Source: Roseobacter sp.
GTDB lineage: Bacteria > Pseudomonadota > Alphaproteobacteria > Rhodobacterales > Rhodobacteraceae
DNA: 64,000 bases
Assembly (NCBI GenBank): GCA_015665415.1
Contig: JADFAE010000007.1
Span: forward strand, 248,001-312,000
Direction: 5' to 3'
How positions within the stretch are numbered: the first letter of the stretch is position 1; each line of letters opens with the position of its first letter. Below the pieces are notes generated by a model that was given only the letters and a program-made list of their open reading frames with translations, was not told the origin of the DNA and ran no database searches. Shown here one piece after another: positions 55,884-63,698 of the stretch. Position numbers and translations under genes: made by a program.

Positions 55884-56771
55884 TCACAAATCGATCAGAA
55901 CCGACAGCAGCGCCGGGAGGGCGGCAATGGCCATCAGGGTCGAAACCACAACCAGCCCGGCCACCGCCTCGGCCTCGGCACCAAATTTTTCTGCCAGCAA
56001 ATAGGAGGTGACGGCAACCGGGGTGGCCAGTTGCAGCACCAGCACGCCAAAGGCGATCTGGTCGAGACCAAAAGCCAGCCCCAACCCCCAGCCGATGGCG
56101 ACGCTGGTGCCCAGCTTGGCCAGCGACAGCAGCACTGCCAATCCGGTCTTGCCGGGTGTCAGCCGGGCAATGGCAACGCCCAGGGTGATCAGCATGATGG
56201 GAATGGCCATCTGTCCGATCAAATCCAGCGCATTGGTCAGGAACAGCGGCGTTTGCCAGTCTTGCCAGAGAAACAGAGCCCCCAAAAGCGTGGCCCAGAC
56301 CATGGGTTCGCGCAGAGCCTTGCCAGCGCCGCCCTTACCCGCCACCAGGGTAAGCCCAAGGGTGAAAGATAAAATCGCAGAGACCGCGAGCATGACCACC
56401 GCATAGCCCAGGCCGGCTTCGCCAAAGGCAAACAGCGACAGCGGGATGCCAAGGTTGCCGGTATTGCCAAAAATGAAGGGAGCCAGATAGGTTTGCCGGT
56501 TCAAATGACCCGCCTTGACCAACAGGGCTCCGGCGGCGGCCAGCAGAAGATGGCCCAGAATGGCGGCCACGACAAAGACCCCCAGGGCGCTTTTGTCCAG
56601 CTCGGTTTTCATCAGCGCGGTGAAGATCAGGGCGGGCACAGCCAGGGTCATCGCCAGGCGGGTGACAAACTGGATGCGGTACTCGAATCCCAATTTGACC
56701 CAGGTGAATCCAACCCCGGCAAGCAGGAAAACAGGGGCAGTGATTTCAAGAACTGTTACGGCAAGGTTCAC
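55884..56771 (-). CDS. AEC-family (auxin efflux carrier-like) transporter
   Basis: A 295-residue integral-membrane permease with about ten hydrophobic segments in two halves separated near residue 150, as in the AEC family: N-terminal FLLAGVGFTWVKLGF, central GNTGNLGIPLSLFAFGE with the discontinuous-helix Asn/Pro, and C-terminal ATPVAVTSYLLAEKFG. Substrates of bacterial members include malate, malonate and other carboxylates; this one is unknown. It starts 87 bases from hspQ, in the opposite direction. Confidence 0.9.
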   Translation of the reverse strand: MNLAVTVLEITAPVFLLAGVGFTWVKLGFEYRIQFVTRLAMTLAVPALIFTALMKTELDKSALGVFVVAAILGHLLLAAAGALLVKAGHLNRQTYLAPFIFGNTGNLGIPLSLFAFGEAGLGYAVVMLAVSAILSFTLGLTLVAGKGGAGKALREPMVWATLLGALFLWQDWQTPLFLTNALDLIGQMAIPIMLITLGVAIARLTPGKTGLAVLLSLAKLGTSVAIGWGLGLAFGLDQIAFGVLVLQLATPVAVTSYLLAEKFGAEAEAVAGLVVVSTLMAIAALPALLSVLIDL

Positions 56772-56857
56772 AGTCTGTTTCCTCGAAAAATTAAGTCAAG
56801 AGTTGGACATCTGACAGCGTTTCGGGCTAGTAACAAGGGTACGGAGACAGTCTGCAA

Positions 56858-57184
56858 ATGCTAAGAACTCGCGCGAAATATAATCTGGGACAGGTTGTCC
56901 GTCACCGCAAACACCCCTTCCGGGGTGTGGTCTTTGACGTCGATCCCAAATTCGCAAATACCGACGAATGGTATGAGGCCATCCCCGAAGACAGCAGGCC
57001 GGTGAAGAACCAGCCTTTCTATCATCTATTGGCAGAAAACGATCAGACCTACTATGTGGCCTATGTCTCAGAGCAGAACCTGGTTGCGGATTATTCCGGA
57101 GAACCGATCAGCCATCCGGACCTGCCAGAGATGTTCGATCAATTTGATGGCGCGGCCTATTCGCTGCAATATCAGCTGAACTGA
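56858..57184 (+). CDS. hspQ: Heat shock protein HspQ
   Basis: A 108-residue HspQ/YccV-like protein, matching over the full length: AKYNLGQVVRHRKHPFRGVVFDVDP, then DEWYEAIP, QPFYHLLAE and YVAYVSEQNL. HspQ binds hemimethylated DNA in vitro and enhances Lon proteolysis in Yersinia and E. coli. No heat-shock promoter element is obvious in the 86 bases upstream. Confidence 0.95.
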   Translation: MLRTRAKYNLGQVVRHRKHPFRGVVFDVDPKFANTDEWYEAIPEDSRPVKNQPFYHLLAENDQTYYVAYVSEQNLVADYSGEPISHPDLPEMFDQFDGAAYSLQYQLN

Positions 57185-57308
57185 TCCAGCCGCCGGTGAT
57201 AACCGAATTCCGACAATAGATTGCTCCCTTTTCGACAAGTGCCTGAGCTCGAAGGTGGCCTGAGCGCGCCTTTGGTGGTTTGACCATCGATGGTTTGAAT
57301 ATCCGCGT

Positions 57309-57386
57309 GGGCTCCCGCCCCCTGTTGCAGAACTGGTTGCGCCAGCCTGACAGGGGTTGGGCATGGTGCCGGACCTGTGGTCCGGC
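57309..57386 (+). repeat. Intergenic repeat family A, copy 5, with flanking hairpin
   Basis: A 62-base element from GGGCTCCCGC (57309-57318) to TTGGGCATGGTGCC (57357-57370), with core arms CCCCTGT and ACAGGGG. Its right end merges into a perfect hairpin GCCGGACC-TGT-GGTCCGGC (57368-57386). It lies between the convergent hspQ and gamma-glutamyltransferase genes. Confidence 0.55.
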
Positions 57387-57427
57387 GCAGTCGCGCCTCG
57401 GTCAAAGGCAAAGCGTCCCAGTGGATA

Positions 57428-59005
57428 TTAGTAGCCCAGGGCGCAGCCGTCCTTGCGGGGATCACTTGCGCCTTCGAGGATGCCGTCGGGGCGGATCCTG
57501 ATGGCCTGGGCCCCGCCGATGGCGGTGGCTGGGACTTCAACCTGATGTCCCATATCGCTGAGCTCCTGGCGGGTCTGCTCGCTATAGCCGCGCTCCAGCT
57601 TGAGGATGCCAGCATCCGAAAAACTGCGCGGCGCATCGATCGCCGTCTGCGGATCCATGCCAAAATCCTGCAGGTTGGACACAAAGCGGGCATGGCCATT
57701 GGGCTGATAGGCCCCGCCCATGACACCAAAGGGCATCACCACACGTCCCTCCTGGCGCAGCATGCCGGGGATGATCGTATGCATTGGCCGTTTGCCGCCT
57801 GCCAGTTCATTGGCATGGCCCTGTTGCAGGGTGAAACCGGCCCCGCGGTTCTGCAGCAGGATGCCAAATTTCTCGGAGGCGAGCCCGGAGCCGAAGCCAT
57901 GAAAGATCGAATAGATCAGCGAGACAGCCATGCCATCCCTGTCAACGACGGTGATGTAGATGGTGTCCTTGTGAACGGCCTCACTGAGAGGGGCGGCGGC
58001 AGCCATAGCCTGTTTGGGATTGATCAGCGCGGCCAGCCGGGACGCGGTCTCTGGCGACAGCATGTGGTCCAGCCGGGTGGTGTGGTCGGGGTCGGCCAGA
58101 AAGCGGTTGCGGGCATCATAGGCCAGCTTGGCAGCCTCAGCCTCGATGTGGGCCCGCTGTGCGCCCAAAGGATCCAGGGCGGCGATGTCGAAATGTGCCA
58201 GAATGTTGAGCATCAGCAGAGCCGTTGCTCCCTGGCCGTTGGGCGGATGTTCGACCAGATCTACCCCCTTGTAAGGCGCCGCAATCGGGGTCACCCGATC
58301 ACAGGAGATCCCGGCAAAATCCGCCTCACTGTGGCTGCCACCCGTCGCTTGCAATGTGGCAAGCATGTCATCGGCGATTTCGCCCTGGTAAAAGGCATCT
58401 GCCCCGTCTTTGGACACCCGGCGCAGCACCTCAGCCTGGCCGGGTGCGCGAAACAGCTGCCCAACAGTCGGTGGCTTGCCATCAAAGAGATAGGCCTTGC
58501 GGGCCGCGCCTTGCAGGCTGTCTGCGTCTTTTTGCCAGTCAAAAGCCACACGCGGGGCCACCGGAACACCGGCCTCAGCATAGTGGATTGCGGGGGCCAG
58601 CAACGCATCCAGGCCCAGCCTCCCTTCGGTGTCGGAGAGATGGCAAAAGGCTTTGATCGCACCAGGAATAGTAACGGCATGGGCACTGCCCAGGGGCACG
58701 CTGGCCAAGCCCTGCTCGCGCAGCACTGCCGCATCGGCCGCCGCCGGGGCCCGCCCGGATCCGTTCACCGCATGGATCTCATCGCTGCCCGCCCGGCTGA
58801 AAAGGACAAAACAATCGCCCCCAATTCCGGTCATCTGCGGCTCGCAAATCCCCAGGAGAACGGCACCGGCAATGGCCGCATCCATGGCGTTTCCCCCGCG
58901 CTTGAGAACGTCTATCGCGGCACCAGCCGCCAGCGGGTGAGAGGTGGCGCAAAGGCCGTTCTGAGCAAAGACGGCCGAGCGTCCGGGAGATTGAAAGTCG
59001 CGCAT
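57428..59005 (-). CDS. Gamma-glutamyltransferase family protein
   Basis: A 525-residue Ntn hydrolase that should self-cleave to two chains. The nucleophile Thr is in KDTIYITVVDRDGMAVS, preceded by the large-subunit signature (GAAIDVLKRGGNAMDAAIAG, TGIGGDCFVLF). No signal peptide is visible, unlike E. coli Ggt, so it is probably cytoplasmic. Substrate may be glutathione or another gamma-glutamyl amide; some members are acylases. Start ATG 59005 follows GGAG; an upstream GTG frame is unlikely. The 259 bases upstream contain a dyad (CCCCGGTGTCG with CGACACCAGGGG, 59121-59165). Confidence 0.9.
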   Translation of the reverse strand: MRDFQSPGRSAVFAQNGLCATSHPLAAGAAIDVLKRGGNAMDAAIAGAVLLGICEPQMTGIGGDCFVLFSRAGSDEIHAVNGSGRAPAAADAAVLREQGLASVPLGSAHAVTIPGAIKAFCHLSDTEGRLGLDALLAPAIHYAEAGVPVAPRVAFDWQKDADSLQGAARKAYLFDGKPPTVGQLFRAPGQAEVLRRVSKDGADAFYQGEIADDMLATLQATGGSHSEADFAGISCDRVTPIAAPYKGVDLVEHPPNGQGATALLMLNILAHFDIAALDPLGAQRAHIEAEAAKLAYDARNRFLADPDHTTRLDHMLSPETASRLAALINPKQAMAAAAPLSEAVHKDTIYITVVDRDGMAVSLIYSIFHGFGSGLASEKFGILLQNRGAGFTLQQGHANELAGGKRPMHTIIPGMLRQEGRVVMPFGVMGGAYQPNGHARFVSNLQDFGMDPQTAIDAPRSFSDAGILKLERGYSEQTRQELSDMGHQVEVPATAIGGAQAIRIRPDGILEGASDPRKDGCALGY

Positions 59006-59264
59006 GGTCCACTCCATTTGAATGTTCGGCAAGGTAGTGGCTGCAGCTTTGAAGGCAATGCAAAACCGGCTTGCGGAGAGGCAAGGTCGATAGGACGTTA
59101 GATCAAACTGGGGGAGGTATCCCCGGTGTCGCACGATCGGTGGGGGCTCGGATGTCCGACACCAGGGGAGCTATATCAGCTACAGCTTAACCTTAGGCAC
59201 GGAGCTGCGGCGGGTTTGAGGCTGCATTGTGGCGGCTTTGCGGCGGGGTCGCATGGAGTCGGCG

Positions 59265-59705
59265 TCAGGTCTTGTCCGGCGGCGAGATCTCAAAGCAGAG
59301 CGAAAGCAGATTGCTGCCATTGTGGCGTTCATAATGGAGCTGGTTGGTCAGAGATCGGATCAGGAACCAACCAAACCCGCCTTCGGGCAGTGATTCGATC
59401 GGGCCGTTCACATCCCTGGGGTGGCCTTCCGGCAATTTGCCGTCCGGCAGCGGCGGCCCGGCATCGCAGATTCGGATGCAGAGCTCTTGTGGCGAGAGGT
59501 TGCAGCGGATGCTGACATTGCCCGCTGTCTGTCCGGGATAGGCGTGTTCGACGACATTGTTGATCGCCTCTGACAGGGCGATCTGAACATCGTCGACCTG
59601 TTCCTTGGGGAGATTGAAATTCCGCAGTCGTTCCACCACCAGTGAGATACCTGATCGGGCATCCAGCTCGGTTGCGGCAAACGAACATGCAAATGTTTCA
59701 GCCAT
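59265..59705 (-). CDS. RsbW-like anti-sigma serine kinase (HATPase)
   Basis: A 146-residue GHKL ATPase of the RsbW/SpoIIAB type. N box EAINNVVEHAY (about 45-55), G1 box RICDAGPPLP and G2 box GGFGWFLIRSL are present. Family members phosphorylate a STAS antagonist and bind a sigma factor. The STAS gene is immediately upstream (41-base gap), giving a classic partner-switching pair. No sigma factor or PP2C phosphatase lies in the window. Confidence 0.92.
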   Translation of the reverse strand: MAETFACSFAATELDARSGISLVVERLRNFNLPKEQVDDVQIALSEAINNVVEHAYPGQTAGNVSIRCNLSPQELCIRICDAGPPLPDGKLPEGHPRDVNGPIESLPEGGFGWFLIRSLTNQLHYERHNGSNLLSLCFEISPPDKT

Positions 59706-59746
59706 TCATTTCTCACTTCCCGCCCAATAGCGGTGGTCGGCAGGGT

Positions 59747-60085
59747 TCAGGTGTTGTTTGCGGAAACTGCTTCGTTCAGCGAGCCATAGAGATTGAAGAT
59801 CGTATCCATGCGGGTCAGGCGGAACACTTTTTCAACCATGGGCGTTGGCCCGGCGAGATCCAGACGGCGGCCACCTCCCAGCTGTTTCATCGCCGCGACG
59901 ATGGCGCCAAGGCCACTCGAATCAATGAACTGGACAGAGGACAGATCCAGAATGACTCGGTCGGGGCCGCTTTCGGTCTCAGACCGCATGTCTTCCTTAA
60001 ACTGAATGGCCATGGCGGCGTCGATGCGGGCAGCATTCACAGTCACAATCTGTGCGCCATCGGCCTTGGTACTTGTCAGGCTCAT
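59747..60085 (-). CDS. STAS-domain anti-sigma factor antagonist
   Basis: A 112-residue STAS protein. The phosphorylation motif VQFIDSSGLGAIVAAMK puts the acceptor serine at Ser56 or Ser57. It should release a sigma factor or other target from the HATPase encoded downstream when dephosphorylated. It is divergent from the thiolase gene with a 98-base gap. Confidence 0.92.
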   Translation of the reverse strand: MSLTSTKADGAQIVTVNAARIDAAMAIQFKEDMRSETESGPDRVILDLSSVQFIDSSGLGAIVAAMKQLGGGRRLDLAGPTPMVEKVFRLTRMDTIFNLYGSLNEAVSANNT

Positions 60086-60183
60086 GGTATTCCCTCGGAA
60101 GTTGTCTCAACGTATTTCTACCAGTCTAGACCTCAAACCTTAGCATTCGGTATGCATATTGGCGACGATTGGAGGAAAATCTG

Positions 60184-61356
60184 ATGAAAAAAGTTGTGAT
60201 TGCCGGAGCGGCGCGCACCCCTATGGGGGGCTTTCAGGGCACCTTTGCAGGGCTGCCCGCAGCGCACTTGGGGGGGGTGGCCATCAAGGCAGCGTTGGAC
60301 GATGCCGGAGCCACGCGTGTTGATGAGCTGCTGATGGGCTGCGTTTTGCCCGCCGGGCAGGGGCAGGCTCCGGCCCGCCAGGCGGGATTCGCCGCAGGAC
60401 TGGGCGAGGACGTGCCCGCCACGACTTTGAACAAGATGTGCGGCTCTGGCATGAAGGCGGCGATGATCGCCTATGATCAGATCGCGCTGGGCCAGACAGA
60501 GACGGTTGTCGCTGGCGGTATGGAGAGCATGACAAATGCGCCCTATTTGCTGCCCAATCAGCGCAGCGGGGCTCGTCTGGGTCATGGTCAGGTTGTCGAT
60601 CATATGTTCCTGGACGGGTTGGAAGACGCCTATGACAAGGGGCGGCTGATGGGAACATTTGCGGAGGATTGCGCCGAGCATTACCAGTTTAGCCGTGAAG
60701 CCCAGGATGAATATGCGCTGAAATCGCTGGCGAATGCGCTTGCGGCACAGCAGAGTGATGCCTTTGATGCGGAAATTGCGGCAGTCTCTGTCAAAACCCG
60801 CAAAGGCGAGACCGTGGTGGCGGCAGATGAGCAACCCGGTACTGCGCGCCCGGAAAAGATCCCGACATTGAAGCCCGCCTTTCGCAAAGATGGCACGGTG
60901 ACGGCGGCCAATGCGTCTTCGATTTCGGATGGGGCGGCGGCGTTGGTTATGGCCTCCGAGGAGGCGGCAGCGGCCCAGGGGCTTACGGTTCGGGCTCATA
61001 TTCTGGGTCATGCCAGCCATGCCCAGGCCCCGGGTTGGTTCACCACAGCACCGGTTCCCGCGGCAAAAAAGTTGCTGGAACGGATCGGCTGGAGTGTCGA
61101 GGATGTGGATCTCTGGGAGGTGAACGAGGCCTTTGCAGTGGTGCCCATGGCCTTTATGCATGAAATGGGGATTTCCCGTGACATCGTCAATGTGAATGGC
61201 GGGGCCTGCGCTTTGGGCCATCCCATTGGTGCCTCGGGCGCGCGCATCATGGTGACCCTGCTCAACGCCTTGGAAAAGCGTGGCCTCAAGCGCGGCATTG
61301 CGGCCATCTGCATTGGCGGCGGTGAAGGCACGGCCATCGCCATCGAGCGGGTCTGA
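60184..61356 (+). CDS. Acetyl-CoA acetyltransferase (thiolase)
   Basis: A 390-residue type II thiolase. The acyl-accepting Cys86 is in LNKMCGSGMKA, the catalytic His in NEAF and the GHPIGASGARI block, and the second Cys in GGGEGTA-type ending CIGGGEGTAIA. It interconverts acetoacetyl-CoA and two acetyl-CoA or acts on longer 3-ketoacyl-CoA. Start ATG 60184 follows GGAGG with good spacing. It is not next to phaB or fadB, so a role in PHB, ketone or amino acid catabolism is open. Confidence 0.94.
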   Translation: MKKVVIAGAARTPMGGFQGTFAGLPAAHLGGVAIKAALDDAGATRVDELLMGCVLPAGQGQAPARQAGFAAGLGEDVPATTLNKMCGSGMKAAMIAYDQIALGQTETVVAGGMESMTNAPYLLPNQRSGARLGHGQVVDHMFLDGLEDAYDKGRLMGTFAEDCAEHYQFSREAQDEYALKSLANALAAQQSDAFDAEIAAVSVKTRKGETVVAADEQPGTARPEKIPTLKPAFRKDGTVTAANASSISDGAAALVMASEEAAAAQGLTVRAHILGHASHAQAPGWFTTAPVPAAKKLLERIGWSVEDVDLWEVNEAFAVVPMAFMHEMGISRDIVNVNGGACALGHPIGASGARIMVTLLNALEKRGLKRGIAAICIGGGEGTAIAIERV

Positions 61357-61358
61357 TT

Positions 61359-61390
61359 TTCATTTGGCCGACAATATCCTCGGGGGTGAA
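61359..61390 (+). repeat. Intergenic repeat family B, forward copy
   Basis: TTCATTTGGCC followed by ACAATATCCT and CGGGGGTGAA. A closely matching reverse copy lies at 61941-61972 on the other side of msrC. I believe similar sequences are common in Rhodobacteraceae intergenic regions, but I cannot search for them here. Confidence 0.7.
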
Positions 61391-61448
61391 TTGACCCCTG
61401 GGTCAAGAGGGGGCAGACAGCCCCCTCATCTGTTTGAAGGAGGACCTG

Positions 61449-61904
61449 ATGCGGGCAAATTATGACACGTTGGCCAAAACCATCGCAGCGCTGACAGAAG
61501 GCGAGGAGGACGAGGTCGCCCTGATGGCCACAATTGTCTGCGAGTTGCATCACAGTGATGACCGCTTCGACTGGACCGGGTTCTATCGGGTGACTGGTCC
61601 TGAGATGCTCAAGATCGGCCCCTATCAGGGCGGGCATGGCTGCCTGCAAATTCCATTCTCGCGCGGGGTTTGCGGCGCGGCGGCGCGCAGCGGTGAGGTA
61701 CAGCTGGTGGCAGATGTCGAGGCCTTCCCCGGACATATCGCCTGTGCCTCTTCTACCCGCTCTGAGGTCGTCTTGCCGGTGTGGAATGGGGCTGGAAATC
61801 TGATTGCGGTTCTGGATATCGACAGCGATCAGCCAGAAGCGTTTCAGCAGGAGGATGCAGATCGTCTTGCGGATCTACTGGCGCAGGTTTTTAGCAGGAT
61901 CTGA
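61449..61904 (+). CDS. msrC: Free methionine-(R)-sulfoxide reductase (GAF type)
   Basis: A 151-residue single GAF domain. Three cysteines match the fRMsr catalytic set at exactly the E. coli spacing: Cys65 (HGCLQIPF), Cys75 (RGVCGAA) and Cys99 (HIACASSTRSEVV), 10 and 24 residues apart. It reduces free Met-R-O in the cytoplasm using thioredoxin. ATG 61449 follows AGGAGG; an earlier ATG 61434 lies within the ribosome site. It is flanked by inverted copies of repeat family B. Confidence 0.94.
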   Translation: MRANYDTLAKTIAALTEGEEDEVALMATIVCELHHSDDRFDWTGFYRVTGPEMLKIGPYQGGHGCLQIPFSRGVCGAAARSGEVQLVADVEAFPGHIACASSTRSEVVLPVWNGAGNLIAVLDIDSDQPEAFQQEDADRLADLLAQVFSRI

Positions 61905-61940
61905 TTCGTCATTCAGGGGCTTTGCCCCTCGGCCTGCGGC

Positions 61941-61972
61941 CTCACCCCAGGATATTTTTGGCCAAATGAAGA
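61941..61972 (-). repeat. Intergenic repeat family B, reverse copy
   Basis: CTCACCCCAGGATATTTTTG then GCCAAATGAAG; read in reverse it is TTCATTTGGCC, AAAAATATCC, TGGGGTGAG, matching the forward copy at 61359. A GC-rich stretch with dyads (GGGGCTTTGCCCC, GGCCTGCGGCC) precedes it at 61918-61940. Confidence 0.75.
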
Positions 61973-62008
61973 AGCCTGGTGCCTGAAAGCGCTGGGTTTT
62001 TTACTGTC

Positions 62009-62066
62009 TCTCACGGTTTGTGAAAAAAGTCTTGGAAATTTCACGAAACTGGCGCATCGTGAAAAA
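62009..62066 (+). promoter_or_regulatory. Repeated GTGA motifs upstream of the XRE-cupin gene
   Basis: TCACGGTTTGTGA (62011-62023) is a short dyad, GTGAAAAA recurs at 62020-62027 and 62059-62066, and TTTCAC (62039-62044) is the same motif reversed. These sites lie within 100 bases of the regulator start and may be its own operator. The region is noticeably A+T-rich, as for a promoter. Confidence 0.5.
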
Positions 62067-62110
62067 TGAGAGCAAAATTTCATTTGCGCCGCGACCAGGA
62101 GAGCATTCAG

Positions 62111-62680
62111 ATGACCAGTCAGGCCCCACAACCAGCCACTCTTGGTGCCGATATACGGGCGCTGCGCAAGGCGCGTGGGCTAACGCTGACCGATATTGCC
62201 GGCATGTTGGAAAAATCCGTCGGCTGGCTCAGCCAGGTGGAGCGGGATCTGTCAGAGCCTTCGATCTCCGATCTGCGGCAACTGGCCAATTGTCTGGGCG
62301 TGCCGATGTCGATGCTGTTTGCCCATTCCGGGGCACCAGCGGATGAGCATGGCTATATTGTGCGGGCCGGATCGCGTCGGCCGATGGGGTCGGGTGAGGA
62401 AGGGTTGATTGAAGAGCTGCTCTCGCCGGATCTGACCGATGATTTTGAAATGGTGCATTCCACCTTTCAGCCGCGCTCGAAGATGCAAAAACCGGCCAAT
62501 CGCCCGACCCAGGAAGTGGGCTATATCATTTCGGGACGGCTTGATCTGCTGATCGATGACAAGGCCTTTACCGTGGGCCCCGGTGACAGCTTCCGCATCA
62601 AGCACCAGCCCTATCAGTGGGCCAACCCCTATGATGAACCTGCTGTCGCGGTCTGGGTCATCGCACCTCCGGTGTATTGA
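62111..62680 (+). CDS. XRE-family regulator with cupin domain
   Basis: A 189-residue regulator: N-terminal HTH_3 (about 12-68; LRKARGLTLTDIAGMLEKSVGWLSQVE) and C-terminal cupin_2 domain (about 115-185; GYIISGRLDLLIDDKAFTVGPGDSFRIKHQPYQWANP). Members such as PuuR sense small organic ligands. AGGAGAG precedes ATG 62111. The LysE gene starts four bases after the stop, so it leads an operon with lysE and gfa. Confidence 0.92.
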   Translation: MTSQAPQPATLGADIRALRKARGLTLTDIAGMLEKSVGWLSQVERDLSEPSISDLRQLANCLGVPMSMLFAHSGAPADEHGYIVRAGSRRPMGSGEEGLIEELLSPDLTDDFEMVHSTFQPRSKMQKPANRPTQEVGYIISGRLDLLIDDKAFTVGPGDSFRIKHQPYQWANPYDEPAVAVWVIAPPVY

Positions 62681-62683
62681 GCC

Positions 62684-63313
62684 ATGTCGTTTGAAGCCTG
62701 GACTTTGTTTGCGCTGTTCTGGGTGGTCTTTGTCACCACGCCGGGGCCCAATGCGGTCAATTGCATCTCCAATGGCATGTCGCTGGGCTTTGCCAAAGCG
62801 ATGATTGGCGTGCTGGCGATCCTGACCCAGGCGAGCCTGTTTCTGGTGCTGTCGGCGCTTGGGGTGACGGCCTTGATTGCGGCCTCGCCGATGGGCTTTT
62901 TGATTGCCAAGCTGATTGGGGCGGGGTTTTTGATCTATCTCGGTATACGGGGCTGGCTGAATGCCAAGCGTCCGGCCCCGGCGGCTGAGCGGCCCGCGCG
63001 CCATGTCTATCTTCATGCCCTGGCGGTGGCCACGATCAACCCCAAAAGCGTGGCTGGCTATCTCGCTGCCTTTTCGCAATTCGTGCAGCCCGGCGTGCCA
63101 ATTTGGAGCCAGATGGGCGTGATCATGCCGACGGCATTGGTGATCACCTGTCTCAGCTACACCGGGTTCACATTGCTGGGTGTGCTGATGGGGCGCGCCG
63201 CCCTGAAGGCGGTCTTTAACATCTGGATCCGTCGGGTCATGGCCCTGTGTTTTATCGTCTACGGGGTTCTGTTGGGGGCCAGCAGTACGCCCCAGTTGGA
63301 GGGAACGCGATGA
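62684..63313 (+). CDS. LysE/RhtB-family amino acid exporter
   Basis: A 209-residue transporter with about six hydrophobic spans and the TTPGPNAVNCISNGMSLG signature near residue 18. GFLIYLGIRGWLNAK and NPKSVAGYLAAF also fit RhtB-type exporters. The exported substrate is unknown. Its stop overlaps the GFA-like start by four bases, and the XRE-cupin regulator is directly upstream. Confidence 0.9.
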   Translation: MSFEAWTLFALFWVVFVTTPGPNAVNCISNGMSLGFAKAMIGVLAILTQASLFLVLSALGVTALIAASPMGFLIAKLIGAGFLIYLGIRGWLNAKRPAPAAERPARHVYLHALAVATINPKSVAGYLAAFSQFVQPGVPIWSQMGVIMPTALVITCLSYTGFTLLGVLMGRAALKAVFNIWIRRVMALCFIVYGVLLGASSTPQLEGTR

Positions 63314-63681
63314 TCAATGGGAGCTGCCTGTGTGGCGATATCCACTTTGAGACCAAGGCCACGCCGCAGGGGGCGTCCATGTGCCACTGCGGCCAGTGCC
63401 GCAAGCAGTCGGGCGGCATCTGGTCTTCGGCCTATGTGAAGGACAGTGATCTGACCGTGACCGGTCCGGTCAGCTGGTTCGAGGCAAGCGGCACGGCAAA
63501 ACGCGGGTTCTGTGCTCGCTGTGGGTCCTATCTGTTCTGGAAGGCCCATGACGAAGACACCACCAGTTTCGCTCTGGGGGCCGTCGAGGCCCCAACCGGG
63601 CTGACGATCGAGAAGCATATCTTTGTCGGTGACAAAGGCGATTTTTATGAGATTGCGGACGGCGTTCCGCAAAAAGACTGA
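63310..63681 (+). CDS. GFA/CENP-V-family zinc protein
   Basis: A 123-residue protein of the glutathione-dependent formaldehyde-activating (GFA) fold. Zinc-binding motifs are CLCG (residues 6-9), CHCGQCRK (about 29-36) and CARCGS (about 71-76). The family name comes from Paracoccus Gfa, but most members lack proven activity. It is coupled to lysE by ATGA. The downstream flavoprotein belongs to a family that releases formaldehyde, which makes a formaldehyde link plausible but unproven. Confidence 0.88.
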   Translation: MINGSCLCGDIHFETKATPQGASMCHCGQCRKQSGGIWSSAYVKDSDLTVTGPVSWFEASGTAKRGFCARCGSYLFWKAHDEDTTSFALGAVEAPTGLTIEKHIFVGDKGDFYEIADGVPQKD

Positions 63682-63698
63682 AGACTAAGGGAGAGACC

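Noticed and set aside
57377-59101. Plus-strand open frame of 574 codons
   Set aside because: Antisense to the gamma-glutamyltransferase gene; Gln/His/Gly-rich shadow translation.
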